DNA from: Thermopolyspora sp044507605
Lineage (GTDB): Bacteria; Actinomycetota; Actinomycetes; Streptosporangiales; Streptosporangiaceae
Assembly (NCBI GenBank): GCA_044507605.1
Contig: JBIQJI010000003.1
Location: forward strand, 1-64,000
DNA length: 64,000 nucleotides
Reading direction: 5' to 3'
Translations under genes and position numbers: made by a program
Shown: one piece after another, positions 50,228 to 59,162 of the stretch
Position numbering within the stretch: the stretch's first letter is position 1
How the letters are laid out: each line of letters begins with the position of its first letter
The notes under the pieces: generated by a model
The model's input: the letters and a program-made list of their open reading frames with translations, nothing else
What the model was told of the DNA's origin: nothing
Database searches by the model: none

Positions 50228-50375
50228 GGGCCCCAATCTAGTGCACGGCCACGGCGCCGCCGATCCGTGAAAAGTCCTCATGGATGCCCTCCGACCGGCT
50301 ACACTCCGCTTTAGAGCGATCACCTTGAGTTCTGACCAGTCAGCCGCACAGATCGTGTTTCCGAGAGCGAGCCAG

Positions 50376-51758
50376 ATGATCGGCGTCGAGGGGGCGCCAC
50401 AGCCCCCGCACTGTCCCCCGACCTCCCCCAGCTCCCCCGGCACCGGCCCCCCGGGCGGCGGCCCCGCCGGCGACTCCCCGCCCCGGCCGCCGCGCCCCTC
50501 CATGGGCCCCTCCATGGGCCCCTCCATGGGCCCCTCGCCGGGCACCGGGGCCGGGCACGACCCAGCGACCGCCCCGGCCCGCCGGACCGGCGCGCAGGCG
50601 TCCGAGCCGGCCGAGCTGGTCCGCAGGATCCGCGAGCAGCTCGACGACCGGCAGGCCACCGAGCCGCTGCCGGGCCAGCTCCTGCACGCCCAGCGGATGG
50701 GCTGCCTCGGCTGGGGCGCGTGGAACCTCGACACCGGCGACGCGTCGTGGTCCGACCACCTGTTCATGATCTTCGGGCGGCCGCCGACGGCCGGGCCGCT
50801 GCGGCTCCCCGAGCTGCCCTCGCTCACCGACCCGCGCGATCGGCCGCTGGTCGACGGCATGCTGCGCGACGTGCGCGCGGGCGCGCCGACGGTGCGCGCC
50901 GAATTCCGGGTGCAGCGCCGCGACGGGCTCCGCCATCTGCGGGCGGTGCTGGAGCCGGTGACCTCCGCCGGGGGCGGCCGCATCGTCTACGGCGTGGTGC
51001 AGGACGTCACCGAGCGGCACCGCGCCGAGCGCGCCGTCTGCCTCACGCGGCGGCTCAACCGGGTGCTGGGCGAGGCGATCCTGCCCGCGCGCAGCGCCCC
51101 CATCGAGTTCCGCCGCGCCCGGGTCGCCGTGCGCTACCTGCCGTCCGACAAGGCCGCCGGGCTCGGCGGCGACTGGTACGAAGCCGCCGCCATGCCCGAC
51201 GGGCGGGCGCTGCTGGCCATCGGCGACGTCTCCGGCCACGGCCGGCAGGTGATCGCGCCCATGGCCCGGATGCGGCACGCGCTGGCCGGGCTCGCCATGA
51301 CCGGCGAGCCGCCCGAGCGGCTGCTGACCTGGCTCAACGACCTGGTGTGGCACCGTCACGACGACATCCTCGCCTCCGCTCTGATCGGGCGGCTCGACCC
51401 GGGCACCGGGGCGTTCACGTGGGCGCAGGCCGGGCATCCGGCGCCGATCCTGGTCAGCGGCGGCTCCGCGCGCCAGCTCGACCCGCCCGACGGCATGCTG
51501 CTCGGGGTGGCGCCGGGGCCGGCGTACCTGACGCGCGGCGTGACGCTGCGCCCCGGCGACGTGCTGCTGCTGTTCACCGACGGGCTGGTCGAGCGGCGCC
51601 GCCGCGACATCGGCAAAGGCCTCGCGCTGGCCGAGATCGCCGCCCGCACCCTGTCGCGCGGCGACCTCGACGCCGGGCTGGACCGGCTGATCGAGGCGGT
51701 CGGCGGCCCCAACCCCGAAGACGACACCTGCCTGCTGGCCGTGGCCATGCGCGGCTGA
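50376..51758 (+). CDS. PAS + PP2C (SpoIIE-type) serine phosphatase
   Basis: From the ATG at 50376 the 460-residue protein begins with about 90 Pro/Gly-rich residues including a GPSM repeat. A PAS domain follows (RMGCLGWGAWNLDTGDASWS, FRVQRRDGLRHLRAVLEPVT, VYGVVQDVTERH), then a SpoIIE/RsbU-type phosphatase (GLGGDWYEAAAMPDGRALLA, IGDVSGHGRQVIAPMARMRH, WAQAGHPAPIL, LLLFTDGLVERRRRDIGKG, EDDTCLLAVAM). Metal-binding Asp residues are present. Such enzymes dephosphorylate anti-sigma antagonists. An earlier ATG at 50280 would add 32 residues that look like leader sequence. The stop is 58 bases before the next ATG. Confidence 0.9.
   Translation: MIGVEGAPQPPHCPPTSPSSPGTGPPGGGPAGDSPPRPPRPSMGPSMGPSMGPSPGTGAGHDPATAPARRTGAQASEPAELVRRIREQLDDRQATEPLPGQLLHAQRMGCLGWGAWNLDTGDASWSDHLFMIFGRPPTAGPLRLPELPSLTDPRDRPLVDGMLRDVRAGAPTVRAEFRVQRRDGLRHLRAVLEPVTSAGGGRIVYGVVQDVTERHRAERAVCLTRRLNRVLGEAILPARSAPIEFRRARVAVRYLPSDKAAGLGGDWYEAAAMPDGRALLAIGDVSGHGRQVIAPMARMRHALAGLAMTGEPPERLLTWLNDLVWHRHDDILASALIGRLDPGTGAFTWAQAGHPAPILVSGGSARQLDPPDGMLLGVAPGPAYLTRGVTLRPGDVLLLFTDGLVERRRRDIGKGLALAEIAARTLSRGDLDAGLDRLIEAVGGPNPEDDTCLLAVAMRG
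50495..50530 (+). repeat. 12-bp coding tandem repeat
   Basis: Three perfect copies of CCCCTCCATGGG, followed by a degenerate fourth, encode a GPSM-type repeat in the disordered N-terminus of the phosphatase. Copy number is likely to vary between strains. Confidence 0.7.
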
Positions 51759-51816
51759 CCGTGCACGGCACGGCGCCGGGGACGCCCCGGGCGCGCGATG
51801 GTGCGAGGATGGGCCC

Positions 51817-52740
51817 ATGCCCGGCCTGCTGCTTCTCGACACGCCATCGCTGTACTTCCGCGCCTTCTACGGCGTCCCCGAGTCGATGACCGCGCCCGAC
51901 GGCATGCCCGTCAACGCGGTGCGGGGCCTGGTCGACATGCTCGCCACGCTGGTGCGCGCCCGCTCCCCCGACGGCCTGGTGGCCTGCATGGACGCCGACT
52001 GGCGGCCGGCGTTCCGGGTGGCCGCGATCCCGTCGTACAAGGCGCACCGGGTGGCGGACGGCGACCAGGAGCAGGTGCCCGACACGCTCGCGCCGCAGGT
52101 GCCGGTCATCGAGGCGGTCGTCGACGCCCTGGGCATCGCCCGGGTCGGCGTGCCGGGATACGAGGCCGACGACGTCATCGGCACCTGCGCGGCCCGGCAG
52201 GACGGGCCGGTCGACATCGTCACCGGTGACCGGGACCTGTTCCAGCTCGTCGACGATGCGCAGCCGTGCCGGGTCCTTTACACAGTAAGGGGGATTCGGA
52301 ACCTGCAGACGATCGATGAGGCCGCCGTCACCGCCAAGTACGGCATTCCCGGCCGCGCCTACGCCGACTTCGCGACGCTGCGGGGCGACCCCAGCGACGG
52401 GCTGCCCGGGGTGCCGGGCGTCGGCGACAAGACGGCGGCCGCGCTGATCACCCGCTTCGGCTCACTCGACGGGGTCCTGGCCGCGCTCGACGAGGGCCGC
52501 ACCGACGGCTTCCCCGCCGGGGCGCGGGCCCGGCTGAACGCCGCCCGCGACTACCTGCGGGTGGCCCCGGCGGTGGTGCGGGTCGCCCGCGACGCGCCGC
52601 TGCCCGACTTCGACCCGGTGACGCCGGCCCGGCCGCGCGACCCCGCCGCGCTGACCGACCTGGCCGCCCGCTACGGCCTGAACGGCCCGCTGAACCGCCT
52701 GCTGACCGCCCTGGCGGCCGATCGCCCGTCCACCGGCTGA
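51817..52740 (+). CDS. 5'-3' exonuclease (PolA N-terminal-like)
   Basis: The 307-residue stand-alone FEN-type nuclease resembles the N-terminal domain of DNA polymerase I: LLLLDTPSLYFRAFYGVPES (Asp8), CMDADWRPAFRVAAIPSYKA, GYEADDVIGTCAARQ, IVTGDRDLFQLVDD, and the helix-hairpin-helix region LRGDPSDGLPGVPGVGDKTA. These acidic residues bind the two metals. It removes flaps or RNA primers. The codons for Leu-Tyr-Thr-Val-Arg (52276-52290) are unusually AT-rich because a 16-bp repeated motif lies there. It converges on the monooxygenase gene. Confidence 0.93.
   Translation: MPGLLLLDTPSLYFRAFYGVPESMTAPDGMPVNAVRGLVDMLATLVRARSPDGLVACMDADWRPAFRVAAIPSYKAHRVADGDQEQVPDTLAPQVPVIEAVVDALGIARVGVPGYEADDVIGTCAARQDGPVDIVTGDRDLFQLVDDAQPCRVLYTVRGIRNLQTIDEAAVTAKYGIPGRAYADFATLRGDPSDGLPGVPGVGDKTAAALITRFGSLDGVLAALDEGRTDGFPAGARARLNAARDYLRVAPAVVRVARDAPLPDFDPVTPARPRDPAALTDLAARYGLNGPLNRLLTALAADRPSTG
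52275..52290 (+). repeat. Copy of the CCTTTACAnAGTAAGG motif inside the exonuclease gene
   Basis: CCTTTACACAGTAAGG has TTAC and GTAA arms around a three-base centre. It lies within coding sequence and uses codons (CTT, ACA, GTA, AGG) that are rare in the gene. Confidence 0.65.
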
Positions 52741-52816
52741 CCATCCACCGGACGGCCGCCCAACCGAGCCTGGCGTCCCCAGACCTGACGTCACCCGGCT
52801 TGATCACCGGGCTTGA

Positions 52817-54424
52817 TCATCGGGCGGGGCCGAACCAGCGGGCCAGGGCGGCGCGCAGGGCGGCCCGGTCCGCCGTGCCGATGAGGGGGTCGTCGGTGGC
52901 CCAGGCGACGTGGCAGTCGGGCCGCAGCAGCAGGGCCGCGGGGGCGGGACCTTCGGCGGGGCCGGCGGGGCCGGTGACGGGGCGGGCGGTGACGAGGTCG
53001 ACGCGGCCGTGCGCCAGGGCGGCCTCCTCGCCCAGCCGGTCGGCCCCGGTCAGATCCAGCAGCAGCGGCCGCGCCTTCCTGGTCAGCTCGGCGAGCCGCA
53101 CCGGGCCCTGGCCGGCGTCCAGCCGCAGCTCGGGAACGAGCCGCCCGGTGAGCGGATGGGCCGCCGGGTCGCCGCCCTCCGGGTAGCGGGTCTCGGCGCC
53201 CGACAGCAGGTCGGTGACGCGGCGCAGGTTGGCGGGGTCGGCGAGCAGCTCGGCGAACAGCTCGCGCAGCGCGGTGACGTCGGCCCCGGGGCCCGACAGG
53301 ACGGCCTGGGCCTGGGTGTGCATGATGACGCGCCGGCCGACGGGCAACCGCTCGGCCTGGTAGGTGTCCAGCAGCCCGGGCGGCGCCTGGCCGGTGACCT
53401 CGGCGGCCAGCTTCCAGCCGAGGTTGACGGCGTCCTGCAGGCCGAGGTTGAGGCCCGGCCCGCCCATGGCGGAGTGCACGTGCGCGGCGTCGCCCAGCAG
53501 CAGCACCCGGCCGTCCTGGTACCGCTCGGCCTGCCGCGTGTTGCCGCCGGTGAGCCGCCGCAGCAGATGCGGGCCCGGCGTCTCGGGCGGACCCATGGGC
53601 AGGTCGGCGCCCAGCACGCGGCGTGCGCTGTCGCGCAGCTCCTCCAGCGTCGGCGGGCCCTGCGGCGCCTGCCGCCCGGACTCGATGGTGGTCACGGCCA
53701 TCCCGTGCGGGAACGGCGCGAACACGAAGATCCCCCGATCGGTGCGGTGGTGCGTGAACGCCGCCACGCGGCCGTACCCGGGCACGTTCAGCGCCCGGGC
53801 CACGCCGTTCACCGGCCCCTCCCCCGGCCCGTCTCCCGCGCCCTCCAGCAGATCGGCCGGCAGGGTGACGTGGGCGGACAGGGAGATCGTGTCGTCTCTG
53901 GTCACGCCGGGGAAGCCGATGCCGCACAGCTTGCGGGTACGGCTGCCGCCGCCGTCGGCGCCCACCAGGTAGCGGGCCCGCAGCCGGTAGGGGCCGCCGG
54001 GGCCGGTGACGTCGACGGTGACGCCTTCGGGGTCCTGGGCCAGGCCGGTGAGCTCGTGGCCGTTGCGGATGTCGGCGCCGAGCGCGGCGGCGCGTTCCTC
54101 CAGGACCTGCTCGACGCGGCGTTGCGGCACGGGCAGCAGGTAGAGGGTGTTGCCGGGCAGCGTGCCCAGGTTCAGGGGCAGCGCCCCGAACATGTAGGAG
54201 GGTGCGGGGCGGGGCGGCTCGGGGCCGCCGCCGAGGGCCTCGTACAGGCCGCGGTGGTCCATCAGCCGGACGACCTGGCCGACCAGGCCGTTGGCGCGGT
54301 TCTCGCCGGTGCGTTCGAGCCGGCGTTCCAGCACGATGGGCCGCACTCCGGCCAGGCAGAGCTCGCGGGCGAGCATCAGCCCGTTGGGGCCGGCTCCGGC
54401 GATGACGACGTCTGTGGTGATCAC
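52817..54424 (-). CDS. FAD-dependent aromatic monooxygenase
   Basis: The 535-residue class A flavoprotein hydroxylase begins with the dinucleotide motif VVIAGAGPNGLMLARELCLAG and has LVGADGGGSRTRKLCGI (DG motif), RVLLLGDAAHVHSAMGGPGL-NLGLQDAVNLGWKL (GD motif) and a C-terminal thioredoxin-like domain lacking catalytic cysteines. This is the arrangement of polyketide and rifampicin hydroxylases. A drug-inactivating or catabolic role is possible. GAGAGGAAG precedes GTG 54424. A TetR gene lies 158 bp upstream in the same direction and may control it. Confidence 0.9.
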   Translation of the reverse strand: MITTDVVIAGAGPNGLMLARELCLAGVRPIVLERRLERTGENRANGLVGQVVRLMDHRGLYEALGGGPEPPRPAPSYMFGALPLNLGTLPGNTLYLLPVPQRRVEQVLEERAAALGADIRNGHELTGLAQDPEGVTVDVTGPGGPYRLRARYLVGADGGGSRTRKLCGIGFPGVTRDDTISLSAHVTLPADLLEGAGDGPGEGPVNGVARALNVPGYGRVAAFTHHRTDRGIFVFAPFPHGMAVTTIESGRQAPQGPPTLEELRDSARRVLGADLPMGPPETPGPHLLRRLTGGNTRQAERYQDGRVLLLGDAAHVHSAMGGPGLNLGLQDAVNLGWKLAAEVTGQAPPGLLDTYQAERLPVGRRVIMHTQAQAVLSGPGADVTALRELFAELLADPANLRRVTDLLSGAETRYPEGGDPAAHPLTGRLVPELRLDAGQGPVRLAELTRKARPLLLDLTGADRLGEEAALAHGRVDLVTARPVTGPAGPAEGPAPAALLLRPDCHVAWATDDPLIGTADRAALRAALARWFGPAR

Positions 54425-54582
54425 GGTTCGGCTTCCTCTCGATGACGGGGACGATGTGTGGCGTTACCGTGCGCGACGGCGCGGGGGCGTCCGGGGCCGC
54501 TGGGCGCCGGCCGACTCGCGGCCGGGCATGCGTGACCGGCCCGGCGGCGCGTGACGCCGCGCCCGGGCGGGGGCGGGGTGGG

Positions 54583-55209
54583 TCAGGGGACGGGCAGGCC
54601 GGCCGCCACGGCGGCCAGCGCCTCGCGCAGCAGGTCGTCGATGGGGGCGGGCGGGTCGGCTCGCATCCACTGCCTGATGGCCGCCATGTGGGCCGCGGTG
54701 ACGACCGCCGCGACCAGCCCGGGATACAGGTCGCGGGAGGCGTCGGTGCCGGTGCGTTCGGCGATGGCGTCGGCCAGCTCGGCCTCGGCCTGGGCGACCG
54801 CCCTGCGCACCTCGCCCTGCAGGACCGGCTCGCTCATCATCAGCCGCACGCCGGCGGCCCACTGCTGGTCGGGCACGCGGGAGTCGCTCGCGGGCCCGCC
54901 GAGCCCCGTGGCGGCCACGGTGGCCGAGGTGATGGCGTCCCACAACGGCATGGACGCGGGCCGGGCGCGCAGCTCGGCGACCATCAGCCGGGTGCGCTCC
55001 ACGTGGCGGGCGACGATGGCCTCGCCCTTGCTGGAGAAGTAGTTGTTGAAGGTGCGGGGCGACACCCCGGCCGCGGCCGCGATGTCCTCGACGCGCACGT
55101 TGTCGAACCCGCGCTCCACGACCAGGCGGATCGCGGCCCAGCTGAGCGCGATGCGGGTCTGCCGCTTCTTGCGCTCGCGCAGGCCGCCCCCGGCGTCCTC
55201 GATGTCCAC
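54583..55209 (-). CDS. TetR/AcrR family transcriptional regulator
   Basis: The 208-residue protein has a typical N-terminus: LRERKKRQTRIALSWAAIRL, then VRVEDIAAAAGVSPRTFNNY (helix-turn-helix near residues 38-58) and FSSKGEAIVARHVERTRL. A MftR-like C-terminal domain (AAIRQWMRADPPAPIDDLLREAL) is suggested by the pattern. It is upstream of a FAD monooxygenase gene in the same orientation, a frequent pairing for drug- or aromatic-responsive repressors. The ATG at 55209 is used. An inverted repeat lies in its 77-bp upstream region. Confidence 0.9.
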   Translation of the reverse strand: MDIEDAGGGLRERKKRQTRIALSWAAIRLVVERGFDNVRVEDIAAAAGVSPRTFNNYFSSKGEAIVARHVERTRLMVAELRARPASMPLWDAITSATVAATGLGGPASDSRVPDQQWAAGVRLMMSEPVLQGEVRRAVAQAEAELADAIAERTGTDASRDLYPGLVAAVVTAAHMAAIRQWMRADPPAPIDDLLREALAAVAAGLPVP

Positions 55210-55253
55210 TCCCCCACTCTAGCGATAAGTGCGCGCCCCGCAAGTATGCGGGT

Positions 55254-55285
55254 GCAGAAATTTTGCGCGATCCGCAGATTTCTGC
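55254..55285. repeat. Inverted repeat upstream of tetR
   Basis: GCAGAAAT (55254-55261) and ATTTCTGC (55278-55285) are perfect inverted arms 16 bases apart, between the helY stop and the tetR start. It may be the TetR operator or the helY transcript end. A small hairpin CCGCA-AGTA-TGCGG lies beside it (55238-55251). Confidence 0.45.
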
Positions 55286-55286
55286 C

Positions 55287-58043
55287 CTAGCTCAGCGACG
55301 AGTACGCCACCACTCCCCGCCGCAGCGCGTCGACGGCCTTGCCGGCGGCGCCGCGCACCTTCCCGCCCCGCGGCGCGGCGTCGCGGATCTGGTCGAGCAG
55401 GTCGAGCAGCTGCCTGACCCAGCGGACGAAGTCACCCGCCGCCAGCTCGGTGTCGGACAGCACGGCGTCCAGGCCGTGGCCCCGGGCCCAGCGGAACGCC
55501 GCCCAGGCGAACCCGAAGTCGGGCTCGCGGATGAACGCCAGCCCGTGCCGCTTCTCCACGGCCTCCAGGTCGGCCCACAACCGGACCATCGCGGCCTGTG
55601 CCTCCCGGGCCGCGCCCGCCGGGATCTTCGGCGCCCGCGCCTCGTCGGCCTGCCGCGACTCGTACACCAGGGCCGACACGCACGCCGCCAGCTCGGCCGG
55701 GTCGAGGTCGTCCCACAGGCCGGTGCGCAGCGCCTCGGCGGTGAGCAGGTCCAGCTCGGTGTAGATGTGGGCCAGCAGCCGGCCCTGCGGGGTGACCCGC
55801 TCGCCGCGCAGGTAGCCGAGCTCCTCCAGCACCCCGCACACCTTGTCGAAGGTACGGGCGATGACGTGCGAACGGCTCTCCACCCGGCGCCGCAGCCCCT
55901 CGGTCTCGCGCAGCAGCTTGTAGTAGCGCTCGGCCCAGCGGGCGTGGGCCTCGCGGTCGGCGCAGCCGTGGCAGGGGTGGGCGCGCAGGTCGCGGCGCAG
56001 CTCGCCGATCTCCCACTCGGGGGTGCCGGGCTCGGCGCCGCCGCGCGCCAGCGTCGCGTCGACGTCGAGGTCGCGGGCCCGGGGCGGCCGGCCCAGGTCG
56101 CGGTCGCCGATCTTGGCGTGCATGGTGGACACCAGGTCGGCCCGCTCGCGCGGGCTGCGCGAGTTGAAGTTCTTCGGGATGCGCAGCTGCTCGATCGGCT
56201 CCACCGGCACCGGGAAGTCGGCCGCCGACAGCCGCTTGACCTGCTTGCCGCCGGTCAGCACCAGCGGCGCGGGCGAATCGCCCCGCAGGCCGGGGTCGAG
56301 CACGACGGCCAGCCCGGCGCGCCGCCCGCCCGGCACCCTGATCACGTCGCCGGGCCGCAGCGCCTCCAGCGAGCGCAGCGCCTGCGCGCGACGGCCGGCG
56401 CCGCGCCGCCGCGCCGCTTCGGACTCCAGGTCCGACAGCCGCCTGCGCATCGCGGCGTACTCGCGGAAGTCGCCCAGATGGCAGGTCATCGCCTCCTGGT
56501 AGCCCTCCAGGGCCTCCTCGGACCGCCGCAGCTGCCTGGTGAGGCCCACCACCGCCCGGTCGGCCTGGAACTGCGCGAACGACGCTTCCAGCAGGCTGCG
56601 GGCGCGGCCCCGGCCGACCTGCCCGACCAGGTTGACCGCCATGTTGTACGACGGGCGGAAGCTCGACCGCAGCGGGTAGGTGCGGGTGCTGGCCAGGCCC
56701 GCCACCGCCACCGGGTCGATGCCCGGCTGCCACACCACCACCGCGTGGCCCTCCACGTCGATGCCGCGCCGCCCGGCGCGGCCGGTGAGCTGGGTGTACT
56801 CCCCCGGGGTGAGGTCGACGTGGGTCTCGCCGTTCCACTTGTCGAGCTTCTCGATGACCACCGTGCGGGCCGGCATGTTGATGCCGAGCGCCAGCGTCTC
56901 GGTGGCGAACACCGCCTTGACCAGGCCCCGGGTGAACAGCTCCTCGACGGTCTCCTTGAACGTCGGCAGCATGCCCGCGTGGTGCGCGGCCAGGCCGCGC
57001 TCCAGCCCGTCGCGCCACTCCAGGAAGCCGAGCACGCGCAGGTCCTCGTCGGGCAGGTGCGCCGTGCGCTCGTCGACGATCTGCCGGATCTCGTGCCGCT
57101 CGCGCTCGTCGGTCAGCCGGATGCCGGCGTACACGCACTCGGTGACGGCGGCGTCGCAGCCGGCCCGGGAGAAGATGAAGGTGATGGCCGGCAGCAGGCC
57201 CTCGGCGTCGAGGCGCTCGATGACGTCGGCGCGGCTCACCAGCCCGGCCCGCCTGCCCCGGCCGGCCTGGCGGGACCGGGAGTAGCCGCGCCGGCCGCGG
57301 CCGGTGAACCGCTGCTCCTCGCGATAGATGCTGATCAGTTCGGGGTTGACGCGGGGCCGGTCGCCGTCGACGAACAGGTCGAACAGCCGGTTGCCGGCCA
57401 GCATGTGCTGCCACAGCGGCACCGGGCGGTGCTCGTCGACGATGACGGTGGTGTCGCCGCGTACCTCGCCGAGCCACTCGCCGAACTCCTCGGCGTTGCT
57501 GACGGTGGCCGACAGGGCGGCCAGCCGCACCGACTCGGGCAGGTGGATGATGACCTCCTCCCACACCGCGCCGCGGAACCGGTCGGCCAGGTAGTGCACC
57601 TCGTCCATGACGACGTAGCGCAGCCCCGCGAGGGTGGGCGAGCCGGCGTACAGCATGTTGCGCAGCACCTCGGTGGTCATCACCACGATCGGCGCCTCGC
57701 CGTTGACGCTGTTGTCGCCGGTCAGCAGGCCCACCTTGGCCGTGCCGTAGCGTTTGAGCAGGTCGTTGTACTTCTGGTTCGACAGCGCCTTGATCGGGGT
57801 GGTGTAGAAGCACTTGCCGCCGTGGGCGAGGGCCAGGTGCACGGCGAACTCGCCCACGACCGTCTTGCCCGACCCGGTGGGGGCGGCCACCAGAACGCCG
57901 TCGCCCGCCTCCAGCGCCCGGCACGCGTCGACCTGGAACTCGTCGAAGTCGAAGTCGTACAGCTCGCGAAAGGAGGTCAGTGCCGGCCCGCTGTCGGCCT
58001 GCTGCGCTCGGAAGGCGGCGTAGCGTTCGGCAGGCGTCGTCAT
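55287..58043 (-). CDS. helY: Ski2/Mtr4-like DEVH-box RNA helicase
   Basis: The 918-residue protein is the actinobacterial HelY type: FRELYDFDFDEFQVDACRAL, Walker A APTGSGKT, TTPIKALSNQKYNDLLKRYG, DEVH box YVVMDEVHYLADRFRG, LSATVSNAEEFGEWLG, FIFSRAGCDAAV, HHAGMLPTFKETVEELFTRG, and FATETLALGINMPARTVVIE with QLTGRAGRRGIDVEG. A C-terminal arch-like and DSHCT domain ends EDFVRWVRQLLDLLDQI-type helices. It probably remodels structured RNA for decay. It follows tatC in the same direction, as in most actinobacteria. A 16-bp repeat lies 54 bases upstream of the ATG. Confidence 0.94.
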   Translation of the reverse strand: MTTPAERYAAFRAQQADSGPALTSFRELYDFDFDEFQVDACRALEAGDGVLVAAPTGSGKTVVGEFAVHLALAHGGKCFYTTPIKALSNQKYNDLLKRYGTAKVGLLTGDNSVNGEAPIVVMTTEVLRNMLYAGSPTLAGLRYVVMDEVHYLADRFRGAVWEEVIIHLPESVRLAALSATVSNAEEFGEWLGEVRGDTTVIVDEHRPVPLWQHMLAGNRLFDLFVDGDRPRVNPELISIYREEQRFTGRGRRGYSRSRQAGRGRRAGLVSRADVIERLDAEGLLPAITFIFSRAGCDAAVTECVYAGIRLTDERERHEIRQIVDERTAHLPDEDLRVLGFLEWRDGLERGLAAHHAGMLPTFKETVEELFTRGLVKAVFATETLALGINMPARTVVIEKLDKWNGETHVDLTPGEYTQLTGRAGRRGIDVEGHAVVVWQPGIDPVAVAGLASTRTYPLRSSFRPSYNMAVNLVGQVGRGRARSLLEASFAQFQADRAVVGLTRQLRRSEEALEGYQEAMTCHLGDFREYAAMRRRLSDLESEAARRRGAGRRAQALRSLEALRPGDVIRVPGGRRAGLAVVLDPGLRGDSPAPLVLTGGKQVKRLSAADFPVPVEPIEQLRIPKNFNSRSPRERADLVSTMHAKIGDRDLGRPPRARDLDVDATLARGGAEPGTPEWEIGELRRDLRAHPCHGCADREAHARWAERYYKLLRETEGLRRRVESRSHVIARTFDKVCGVLEELGYLRGERVTPQGRLLAHIYTELDLLTAEALRTGLWDDLDPAELAACVSALVYESRQADEARAPKIPAGAAREAQAAMVRLWADLEAVEKRHGLAFIREPDFGFAWAAFRWARGHGLDAVLSDTELAAGDFVRWVRQLLDLLDQIRDAAPRGGKVRGAAGKAVDALRRGVVAYSSLS

Positions 58044-58096
58044 GGCCTCAGCCTACCGATACCGCCGTCGCGATCGATCCGGATCGGCGGCGGGCG

Positions 58097-58112
58097 CCTT
58101 TACAAAGTAAGT
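58097..58112 (+). repeat. Copy of the CCTTTACAnAGTAAGG motif upstream of helY
   Basis: CCTTTACAAAGTAAGT lies in the 175-bp tatC-helY gap. It differs from the copy at 52275 at two positions. Confidence 0.65.
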
Positions 58113-58218
58113 CCGGGGTGGCGCGGGAGCGCCCCGGCCGGGCGCGGGGCGGGGCGGGGCCCGCACCGCGAGCGGGCGGGCCCCGGACGGCCCCGGTCAG
58201 GTGCGGGAGTCGTCGTCT

Positions 58219-59064
58219 CTACGGGGCGCTCGGCCCGGTGCCGTTCAGCTCCTCCTCCAGCAGGCGCTGCCGCTCGGCCTCCTCGATGTCGCGCCTGCGG
58301 TCGCGGAAGTACATGAACGCCTCGGCGATGAAGAACATGCCGACCATCGGCAGGGCCAGCGCCAGCATCGTGAAGGGATCCTGGCTCGGAGTCGCGACGG
58401 CCGCGAACACGAACATCAGGAAGACGACCATGCGCTGGTGCTTGGCGACCGTCTGGTACCGCAGCACGCCGATGACGTTGAGGAACACCATCAGCAGCGG
58501 CAGCTCGAACGACACGCCGAAGATGACCAGCATGGCCATGGTGAAGGTGAGGTACTCGCCCATGGTGAGCAGCGCGATGACGTCGGTCGGCGCGAACCCC
58601 AGCAGCAGCGCCAGGCCCTTGTCCATCGTGAAGTACGCCAGCGCGGCGCCGCCGAGGAACAGCGGCACGGCGAGGCCGAGGAACGACAGGGTGTAGCGCT
58701 TCTCGTTGCGGTACAGGCCGGGCGTGACGAACGCCCAGATCTGGTACAGCCAGATCGGCGCCGACACGACCGCGCCGAACAGAACCGCGACCTTCAGGTT
58801 GACGAAGAACGCCTCGAACACCCCGTTGAACACCAGGGTGCAGGCGTTCTCCTTCAACTGGTGGGCCTGCGGCAGGCGGCAGAAGGGCTCCTTGAGGAAG
58901 TTCCAGATCGGATCGAAGATCAGAAAGCCGAGGATCGTGCCCGCGACGACGCCGAGAATCGCCTTGAGCAGGCGGTTGCGGAGCTCACGGAGATGCTCCA
59001 TGAGCGGCATGCGCCCCTCGGGATCGCGCGGCGTCGAGGAAGTCGACCGTTTCAGCAGCGCCAT
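58219..59064 (-). CDS. tatC: Sec-independent protein translocase TatC
   Basis: The 281-residue, six-helix protein is the Tat signal-peptide receptor. Features: MPLMEHLRELRNRLLKAILG with the signature Glu, FVNLKVAVLFGAVVSAPIWL, YQIWAFVTPGLYRNEKRY, the FGVSFELPLLMVFLNVIGV segment, and FAAVATPSQDPFTMLALALP before a cytoplasmic charged tail. It recognises twin-arginine signals and recruits TatA. It follows tatA in the same direction (98-bp gap) and precedes helY. A GC-rich hairpin lies about 40 bases beyond its stop (58159-58177). Confidence 0.96.
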   Translation of the reverse strand: MALLKRSTSSTPRDPEGRMPLMEHLRELRNRLLKAILGVVAGTILGFLIFDPIWNFLKEPFCRLPQAHQLKENACTLVFNGVFEAFFVNLKVAVLFGAVVSAPIWLYQIWAFVTPGLYRNEKRYTLSFLGLAVPLFLGGAALAYFTMDKGLALLLGFAPTDVIALLTMGEYLTFTMAMLVIFGVSFELPLLMVFLNVIGVLRYQTVAKHQRMVVFLMFVFAAVATPSQDPFTMLALALPMVGMFFIAEAFMYFRDRRRDIEEAERQRLLEEELNGTGPSAP

Positions 59065-59162
59065 GGCGAGTCCTTGGGTAGAGGTGACCGGTCAGTGGCC
59101 CGGCCGGGAGCCGGGTCGGACGGCCGGCCGGCGGGAAGGGGCGGACCGACCGCCCGGCGCCC

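Noticed and set aside
52795..52819. Direct repeat CCGGCTTGATCA / CCGGGCTTGATCA between convergent genes
   Set aside because: Two short copies only, overlapping the end of a coding region; no supporting structure, so not listed as a feature.
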